In this document: positions 58,256-64,000 of the stretch, one piece after another
How positions within the stretch are numbered: position 1 is the stretch's first letter
Layout of the letters: each line of letters opens with the position of its first letter
NCBI RefSeq assembly: GCF_004193775.1
Contig: NC_041011.1
Coordinates: forward strand, 11,311,656-11,375,655
Length of the DNA stretch: 64,000 bases
Direction of reading: 5' to 3'
Origin: Glycine soja
Taxonomy: Eukaryota > Streptophyta > Magnoliopsida > Fabales > Fabaceae
The notes under the pieces: generated by a model
What the model was told of the DNA's origin: nothing
What the model saw: the letters and a program-made list of their open reading frames with translations, nothing else
The model's database searches: none
Made by a program: the position numbers and the translations under genes

Positions 58256-58890
58256 GGTGTAATCAAGACCATCACTGGCGGCTTTTCCTATGGAGGATAG
58301 TCCAATCAATCCCAAAAATGGCACCTGCATGCCATCCAGGACATCAACATTAATTTTGTTGATGCACCCTTACATCAAAGTTTCTCTCCTATCACCTTTA
58401 TGGACAAGGACTTCAAGGGCATCAACCCCGTCAACCAAGATGACCCTATGGTTGTCTCCATCATCATAGCGAACTTCATGGTGTACAGGGTCCTTATCGA
58501 CTAGGGCAGTTTCACTGATATCTTGTACTAGAAAACTTTCCAGAGACTTGAGGTCTCACCCAATACCATCCACCCCCACTCAAGTCCATTCCTCAGCTTT
58601 GTAGGTGAGAGAGTCGAGACCAGAAGCTACATGGACTTGATGACCACCTTTGGTTAGGGCAAGCTCTCTAGGAGCTTCACAATCAAATATCTATTGGTTG
58701 ACGCAAACACATCATACTTTGCCTTAATTGGCAGAAATACACTCAACGAGATTGAAGCCATAATCTCCACAATGAAATTCCTTACACTGACAGGGGAGAT
58801 TGTAACTGTCAAGGTAGACCAAAAGCAAGCACGACAGTGCTACAACTCGAACCTAAACCGGGGTCGTGCATGCAGCTCACTCCAATCATG
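58256..58890 (+). pseudogene. Gypsy-2 protease region
   Basis: GVIKTITGGFSYGG is followed by FSPITFMDKDFKGI and DDPMVVSIIIANFMVYRVLI, then the active-site stretch. Here the family pattern I-D-x-G-S-S reads ID-stop-GSF, so both a stop and a Ser-to-Phe change hit the active site. EVSPNTIHPHSSPFLSFVGE and SYFALIGRNTLNEIEAI (58694 onward) complete the domain. The frame ends after CSSLQS at 58889, where foreign sequence begins. Confidence 0.82.
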
Positions 58891-58894
58891 AGCA

Positions 58895-59530
58895 TCGACG
58901 CATGGTGATGAGGACACAACTAAGGGAAAGGACCATGAAGCACTTGAAGGGCCCATGACCAGAGGCAGACTTAAACAGGCCCAACACAGTGATGAGGACA
59001 CAACTAAGGGCATGGACTATGAAGCACTTGAAGGGCCCATGATCAAAGGCAGACATAAACAGGCCCAACACGTGATAGAGACAAGGCTGGTCATTATTAT
59101 AGCTGCCATTGATGATGATTGAAGGTCCAAGTGGAGAAAGATGAAGACCCAGAGGCAGAGGCACTACCAAGACTATTAATTGTTGCTGAAGGCCCAAACT
59201 AATTTGAAGGCCCAAGTTAAATATGGTTTTTAGTTATAATTTTTATTTATTGTAATTTTGGCTCAAACTGTTTAGAAGACCCATGTCTATTTTTATCTTT
59301 TTGTTCAGATACACTATAAGTATTGGTTTTTGTTTTTCAATAAAAGAAATTTTGACATTTTCATAAAATTTGGTGAGAGCTTCTCTCTGGGTTCCTTGTT
59401 GAACCAATCTTAGACTTATCAAGGTAATCCTTGTGGCGTCTATCCTGACTTATCTTCCTTCACTGGAAGTGGCGTCATCCAAATCTCCGTAGCCTGTATC
59501 AAGTGATCCACTCCTAGTCAGGATCACATC
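58895..59530 (+). mobile_element. Foreign Gypsy 3' fragment (pol tail plus LTR-like DNA) between protease and RT
   Basis: Starts with an 84-bp tandem duplication (58906-58989 and 58990-59073) encoding EALEGPMTRGRLKQAQH and a variant, typical of the very C-terminus of another Gypsy polyprotein. An LTR-like stretch follows (GGCCCAAGTT, CACTATAAGTATTGG, CAATAAAAGAAATTTTGAC) up to about 59530. Around it Gypsy-2 is missing the normal protease-to-RT linker, so this is a replacement rather than a clean insertion. I found no convincing TSD. Confidence 0.6.
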
Positions 59531-59584
59531 ACATCGCCGACGTGCTACATAGAAAAGTGGATTTAATTGTCTAGCAGCCATCTG

Positions 59585-60520
59585 ACATGCCGGGGATCCA
59601 TCCATACATAATTTGCCACAAACTGGCTATCTGTCCCAAGGTCAAACCTATATCACAGAAGAAAAGAAAGATGGGAGAAGAGTGGCATAAAGTCGTCAAA
59701 AAAGAAGTCGAAAAGATTTTCCATGCAAACTTCATAAGAGAGGTCGGGTTTTCCACTTGGCTCGCCAACATCGTTATAGTCAAAAAGGCCAATGACAAAT
59801 GGTCAATGTGCACCAATTACACTGATATGAACAAGGCATGCCCCAAAGAAGCGTACCTTCTCCCCAGTATCGATAGGTTGGTCAGTGGAGCGTCCAGATT
59901 CTAGGTGCTAAGCTTCCTGGATGCCTACTCCGAATACAATCAGATCAGAATGCATCATCCAGATGAGGAGAAAAAAACATTCAACACTGAAGATGCCAAC
60001 TTTTGCTACAAGGTCATGCCATTCGGCCTCAAAAGCGTAGGCGCGACATACCAAGGACTAATGGACTGAGTTTTCAAACAACAGATCGGATGAAACGTCA
60101 AGGTATATGTGGACGACATGGTTGTCAAGTCCAAAGCATACTCCAACATGTCACAGACTTAGAAGAAGTCTTCTAGCAACTACACAAATATGACATGCGC
60201 CTCAACCCTAAAAAATGTATTTTCAGGGTAGGTGGCGACAAGTTCCTCAGCTTCATGATCACGCACCAAGGGATTAAAGCCAATCCTGACAAATGCACTA
60301 CTATACTAGAGATGCGCAACCCCTCTAACATACAAGAAGTTCAGAAGCTCAATGGTAGGCTAGCATCCTTATCCAGGTTCCTGCCAAAGCTCGCCGAAAA
60401 GGCAAAGCCATTTTACAAACTACTCAAAAAGACTAAGCCCTTCTCATGGGATGAGACTCGTGAAAAAGCCTTCCTGGCTTTCAAGAAGACCATTACCATA
60501 CTGCTAGTTTTGAGTTGACT
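59585..60520 (+). pseudogene. Gypsy-2 reverse transcriptase, degenerate
   Basis: DMPGIHPYIICHKLAI, KKRKMGEEWHKVV, FIREVGFSTWLANIVIVKK, MCTNYTDMNKACP (VDY changed to TNY), LSFLDAYSEYNQIRM, MPFGLKSVGATYQ and the catalytic YVDDMVV at about 60105 are all recognisable. A shift follows near 60140; the thumb region (LNPKKCIFRVGGDKFL, ILEMRNPSNIQEVQKLNGRL) is open in 60195-60518. Several stops (after ASRF, LMD, QQIG) kill it. Confidence 0.9.
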
Positions 60521-60524
60521 CAAG

Positions 60525-61303
60525 CCAAGAGCACCCCTGCTCCTGTTTCTCTCAATAGTTGACGAAACTGTCAGCTCAACCCTCATACAAGAGAAAGGGA
60601 AGCACCAGTTCCCTATCTACTTCACCAGCCGCATGCTCCATGACACCAAGAAGTGCTACCAAATGACTGAAAAGGTAGCGCTAGCACTCATTACCTCATC
60701 CCGACGACACAAGCCCTACTTCCAGAGTCATCAAGTGGTAGTCAAGATGAACTACCCCATCAAACAGGTTTTGAGAAAGCCTGAACTTTCAGAGTTTGAC
60801 ATTCACTACAAACCATGCGGCCCCATGAAGACACAATTCATGCAGACTTTCTGGCAGAATTCAGTGGAAACGACACAACCACCCCAGACTGGTGGACCCT
60901 CTATGTTGACAATGCATCCAACATAAAAGGGAACGGGGTAGGTATCATCCTCGAAGGCCTTGACATTGTCACTCTAGAGGAAGCCCTTAAGATCAACTTC
61001 AGAGCCTCAAACAACCAGGTAGAGTATGAGGCGCTCATTGCAGGTCTGAAGCTAGCAAGAGAAGTCAGAGCCAAGAGGCTATAATGCTACACAGACTTGC
61101 AGCTTGTCCAAGGACAGGTTGCCAACACATACCAGATCAAGGAAACAATGTTGCTCAAGTACTATCACATAGCGAAGTCTCTCATCGAAAATTTTGAATG
61201 TTTCGAAATGTACTACATTCCCAGGGAAAGCAACACCCGAGCAGACTTACTTTCCAAGGTGGCAAGCAGCAAGAAGGCTAGGCACCTCAAGACCATCATC
61301 TAG
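60525..61303 (+). pseudogene. Gypsy-2 RNase H and second RNase H
   Basis: FPIYFTSRMLHDTKKCYQM and QSHQVVVKMNYPIKQ belong to the first RNase H. The D of the expected KTD triplet is N. A frame change at about 60830 leads into DFLAEFSGND and the second domain, WTLYVDNASNIKGNGVGI, NNQVEYEALIAGLKLA and YIPRESNTRADLLSKVA. The catalytic Asp in YVD is kept. This dual arrangement is typical of Tat elements. Confidence 0.82.
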
Positions 61304-61660
61304 GAGATGCTCCAAACTCCCACTATAGATGCTGACAAAATTATGGTCGGAGAAAAAGAGGAACCAAACTGGATGATCCCCTACAAGAACTTCCTAATTC
61401 GGGGGGTCCTGCCACTAAACAAGGACGAAGCCTGGCACCTCAAACGGAAGACCAACTACTATGTCATCCTTGATGGCGAGCTATTCGAAAGAAGGTTGAT
61501 AACACCTCTACTAAAATGCCTAAACAGTCAATAGGAATACTACGTCATGAGAGAACTTCACGAAAGGATCTGCGATCTCCATACTGGAGGACGCTCCCAA
61601 GTCACCAAAGCGGTGGAAGCTAGCTACTACTGGGACCACTGCCAAAGGCCCCAGGAGCTA

Positions 61661-61665
61661 TCAAA
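61661..61665. repeat. Left TSD TCAAA
   Basis: TCAAA here and at 63316-63320 bound the 1650-bp LTR exactly. Confidence 0.92.
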
Positions 61666-62002
61666 TGTATAAGTAAAGCTTTATGGTGAATCAAAGGTGA
61701 TTCAAAGGAGTTTTGATGATAACAATGATGATGACAAAAAGCTCAAAGATCAATCAAAGAACAACTAAAGTGAATCAAGAACAATTCAAGAGTTCAAGAT
61801 AAGAATCAAGAAGAATTCAAGAACTCAATAAGAAAGTCTAGAGACAAGAATCAAGATTCAAGGTTCAAGATCTCAAGAATCAAGATCAAGATTCAAGAAT
61901 AAAGAGAAGACTCAATCAAGATAAGTATTAAAAAGTTTTTTCAAAACTTTGAATAGCACATGAATTTTTGACAAAACCTTTTACCAAAGAGTTTTTACTC
62001 TC

Positions 62003-62243
62003 TGGTAATCGATTACCATATTGTTGTAATCGATTACCAGTAGCAAAATGAGTTTGAAAAAGTTTTCAAACTGAATTTACAATGTTCCAATTATTTTCAA
62101 AAAGCTGTAATCGATTACAATGTTTTGGTAATCGATTACCAGTGCCCTGGAACGTTGAAATTCAAATTCAAATGTGAAGAGTCACATCCTTTCACTTGAA
62201 AACTTTGTGTAATCGATTACACTAATTTGGTAATCGATTACCA
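62003..62243. repeat. Three pairs of TGGTAATCGATTACCA palindromes
   Basis: Six copies of GTAATCGATTAC, grouped as pairs about 25-30 bp apart and 80-100 bp between pairs (near 62005/62026, 62107/62131, 62210/62231). Each pair has one copy flanked by TGTAATCG and one by TGGTAATCG. They lie 130-370 bp upstream of the TATA box, i.e. in enhancer position. The core TAATCGATTA would suit a homodimeric homeodomain-type factor; that is inference. Confidence 0.85.
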
Positions 62244-62371
62244 GTGACTGTTTCTGATAAATCAAAAGATGTAACTCCTCAAAAAGGTTTTTGACTTTTT
62301 CAAATTGGTTTTAAGTTTTTCTAAAAGTTATAACTCTTCTAAATGGTCTTCTTGACCAGACATGAAGAGTC

Positions 62372-62379
62372 TATAAAAG
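62372..62379 (+). promoter_or_regulatory. TATA box in the solo LTR
   Basis: TATAAAAG, preceded by GAAGAGTC. Transcription would begin near 62400, placing both hairpin arrays in the transcribed R/U5 leader. Confidence 0.7.
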
Positions 62380-62570
62380 CTAGGCTTTGTTTTGCATTTC
62401 AAATGATCTTGAATAATTTTCCAATCAATCTTATACAATCCTTTACAAGCCTTAAAACTCTTTGAACTTCTTCTTCTTCTTCCTTTTGCCAAAAAGCTTT
62501 CCAAAGTTTTCTGGTTTTCTAAACCTTGAAAACTTGTGCTATTCTTTCTTTTCATCTCTTCTCCCTTTAC

Positions 62571-62787
62571 CAAAAAGAATTCGCCAAGGACTAACCGCCT
62601 GAATTCTTTTTGTGTCTCTCTTCTCCCTTTTCCAAAAGAACAAAGGACTAACCGCCTGAATTCTTTTGAGTCTCCCTTCTCCCTTGTCAAAGAATTCAAA
62701 ATGACACTGTCTGAGAATTCTTTTGATTCTTCCCTTTCCCTAATACAAAAGTGTTCAAAGGACTAACCGCCTGAGAATTCTTTTGTA
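62571..62787 (+). repeat. Hairpin array 1: AGAATTC stems around GGACTAACCGCCT
   Basis: Four hairpins in a row. Unit 1: CAAAAAGAATTC (62571-62582) pairs with 62601-62612. Unit 2: CAAAAGAA (62633-62640) pairs with 62661-62668. Unit 3: TCAAAGAATTC (62687-62697) pairs with 62715-62726 with one bulge. Unit 4: TACAAAAG.GTTC (62744-62756) pairs with 62775-62787 with two mismatches. Three of the loops contain AAGGACTAACCGCCT. A weaker fifth unit (AAAGG...ATCTTTG) ends near 62833. Confidence 0.8.
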
Positions 62788-62838
62788 TCCCCATTCACAA
62801 ATTATCAAAGGTTTAACAGCTTGAGATCTTTGTCTCAA

Positions 62839-62991
62839 CACATTGGAGGGTACATCCTTTGTGATACAAGTAGAGGGTACATCTACTTGGGTTTGACTGA
62901 GAACAAGAGAGGGTACATCTCTTGTGGATCAGTTCTAGTGGAGGGTACATCCACTAGGTTCAAAGAGAACAAGGGAGGGTACATCCCTTGT
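62839..62991 (+). repeat. Hairpin array 2: five stems with identical loop GGGTACA
   Basis: Five hairpins, each with the 7-nt loop GGGTACA. Their left stems are CACATTGGA (62839), CAAGTAGA (62867), ACAAGAGA (62903), CTAGTGGA (62935) and ACAAGGGA (62969). Each right stem is the exact reverse complement of its own left stem (7 of 9 in the first, 8 of 8 in the other four). Stem sequences differ between units while pairing is kept. Confidence 0.92.
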
Positions 62992-63315
62992 GGATCTTTG
63001 CTTGTAAAAGGATTTTTACAAGGTTGAAAGAAATCTCAAGGACCGCAGGTCGCTTGGGGACTGGATGTAGGCACGGGTTGTTGCCAAACCAGTATAAAAA
63101 CTCTTGTGTGTTTGTTTCCTTCTTCCCTACTCTTTTACTTTCCGCTGTGCATTTAATTTTCGCTTTTACTTTCTGTTAAGATTCTCTTCTACTCCTCATT
63201 CTCTTAACAATTTAGTAAAAGCCTTAAAAAAGTAATTTTTTAATTGGTAAAGGTTTAGGAATAATTAATTCAACCCCCCCCCTTCTTAATTATTTTGAGG
63301 CCACTCGATCCAACA

Positions 63316-63320
63316 TCAAA
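63316..63320. repeat. Right TSD TCAAA
   Basis: Exact partner of 61661-61665. Confidence 0.92.
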
Positions 63321-63850
63321 TACTTACTATTCGACATTGACTACTTCACTAAGTGGATAGAAATAAGACCACTTCAGGAAATTACAGAAAACGAGGTGGA
63401 AAAATTCACCTGGAAACACCTCATCTGCAGGTATGTCCTTCCATACGTCATTGTTATCGACAACGACACTTAATTCAAAGTTCATACTTACAAAGACTTC
63501 TTGACAAGGCTAGGCATCAAACACCTAGTCACCTCTATCGAACATCCCAGACTAACGGATAGGCAAAGGCAGTTAATGGAGTCATCCTCAGGGCCCTGCG
63601 AACTAGACTCGACAAGTCTAAGGGCCTATGGAGAGAAGAACTCTACAACATACTCTGGGCGTACCACTGTACACCCCAAACAACCACCAATGAAACTCCT
63701 TACCGACTCACATATGGCACAAATGCCATGATCCCCGTAGAAACCGAGGAACCATTGACAAGGAGACTATTATTCCAACAACAACAAAATGAAGAAAATA
63801 TGAGGGTGGAACTTGAAACTAGTGAAGAAGTCTGAGAAATAGCGAGGATA

Positions 63851-64000
63851 AGGGAAGAAGCTACCAAGATCTAGTGCATGCCACTTTGTAAGAGGCATAT
63901 ATGCAATAGCATATCACTGTGACTCCAGTACATGCCACCCTAGATGAGTGACATGTGCGCACAAGCACCCTGCTAAGCCTCTAGTACATGCCACCCATGG
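63851..64000 (+). repeat. Short tandem motif CTAGTACATGCCAC near window end
   Basis: (T/C)AGTGCATGCCACTTTGTAA, CCAGTACATGCCACCCTAGA and CTAGTACATGCCACCCATGG recur at 63873, 63927 and 63981 (about 54-bp spacing), just downstream of integrase in the 3' non-coding region of Gypsy-2. The array probably continues beyond the window. Confidence 0.7.

Larger units (their letters stand above)
61666..63315 (+). mobile_element. Solo LTR (family A, longer form), 1650 bp, in Gypsy-2 integrase
   Basis: Begins TGTATAAGTA, ends CTCGATCCAACA, perfect 5-bp TSD. From left: AAGA/TCAAG-rich stretch (61.68-61.93 kb), six GTAATCGATTAC palindromes in three pairs (62.00-62.24 kb), TATA box (62372), hairpin array 1 (62571-62787), hairpin array 2 (62839-62991), the TGTAGGCACGGG...CCAGTATAAA block (63065-63100), and a closing C-rich CCCCCCCCCTTCTT. 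The 1163-bp LTR at 45914 shares the palindromes, the TGTAGGCACGGG block and the C-rich end, but the leader between is different. Confidence 0.88.
61307..63850 (+). pseudogene. Gypsy-2 integrase, deleted internally and split by a solo LTR
   Basis: Before the LTR: KTNYYVILDGELFER, RELHERICDLHTGGRSQV (His residues of the HHCC finger). The Cys pair of the finger and the start of the core are missing, apparently by an internal deletion that joins WDHC to the later PGAIKYLL segment. The solo LTR falls right at this point (TSD TCAAA). After it: IDYFTKWIEIRPL, EKFTWKHLICRY, DNDT-stop in place of TDNGTQF, LTRLGIKHLVTSIEHP, then a shift to WAYHCTPQTTTNETPYRLTY and AMIPVETEEP. The frame fades at about 63850. 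Confidence 0.85.
56169..64000 (+). mobile_element. Tat-type Ty3/Gypsy element (Gypsy-2), 3' end outside window
   Basis: 5' LTR, primer binding site, then degenerate gag, protease, RT, two RNase H domains and integrase in that order. A foreign Gypsy tail (58.9-59.5 kb) replaces sequence between protease and RT, and a solo LTR (61666-63315) sits in integrase. No chromodomain and no 3' LTR are visible before the window ends. Stops in every gene. Confidence 0.87.

Noticed and set aside
62839..62991. CRISPR array (regular short repeats)
   Set aside because: Nuclear plant DNA; the repeated core is only 11 bp and the flanks are self-complementary stems, not unique spacers; no cas genes.

Overview
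This window looks like repeat-rich plant nuclear DNA from a legume, almost certainly soybean or a close Glycine relative. The basis is recognition of soybean-type repeat families (an Ogre-like LTR beginning TGTCATACCC, LTRs full of GTAATCGATTACCA, FAR1-type Mutator transposases, plant-mobile-domain genes), spliceosomal introns, AT-rich spacers and (AT)n microsatellites. There are no operons, CRISPR arrays or bacterial signals. The texture is pericentromeric: one apparently functional host gene surrounded by layers of transposable elements. All family names come from reading motifs, since no database search was possible.

Layout. 1-4.9 kb: the 5' part of a decayed Mutator-like element (MULE-1, transposase on the minus strand) whose subterminal region received a 1.7-kb foldback element with a perfect 9-bp target-site duplication (TSD). 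7.0-10.0 kb: the only good host gene, a minus-strand GTD-binding (DUF593) protein of the myosin-binding-protein-7 type, which I model with three coding exons. 10-22 kb: AT-rich spacer with a truncated Copia element (11.6-13.6 kb), an LTR-like fragment (15.5-17.6 kb) and several MITEs. 22.2-35.1 kb: a Tat-lineage Ty3/Gypsy element with both LTRs, degenerate gag-pol and an antisense extra ORF. It is interrupted by two solo LTRs, one (2.43 kb) in the protease region and one (1.29 kb) between the antisense ORF and its likely promoter.

35-40.6 kb: spacer with one MITE, a 188-bp tandem repeat and a purine tract. 40.6-56.0 kb: a complete but dead MULE (MULE-2) with about 48-bp TIRs and a perfect 9-bp TSD. 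It carries a transposase (+) and a converging plant-mobile-domain gene (-), with degenerate telomere-like repeats between them. The mobile-domain gene is split by a 1.16-kb solo LTR (TSD GTAAC). Upstream of it sits a 7.0-kb deletion derivative of an Ogre-like retrotransposon (TSD CAAAC) that keeps ORF1 and gag but has lost pol. 56.2-64 kb: a second Tat-type Gypsy element running off the window. A foreign Gypsy tail lies between its protease and RT, and a 1.65-kb solo LTR (TSD TCAAA) lies in its integrase.

Insertion order can be read directly: MULE-2 is older than both insertions inside it, and both Tat elements predate their solo LTRs. The most unusual signal is in the 61.7-63.3 kb solo LTR. 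Downstream of a TATA box it has two arrays of small hairpins. In one array five hairpins share an identical 7-nt loop while the stem sequences differ and co-vary, as expected for a conserved RNA structure rather than a plain tandem repeat. Other good leads are the heat-shock-element-like GAAnnTTC palindromes in the foldback element, the 28-30 bp palindrome arrays shared by both MULEs, and the antisense ORF with its own TATA box.
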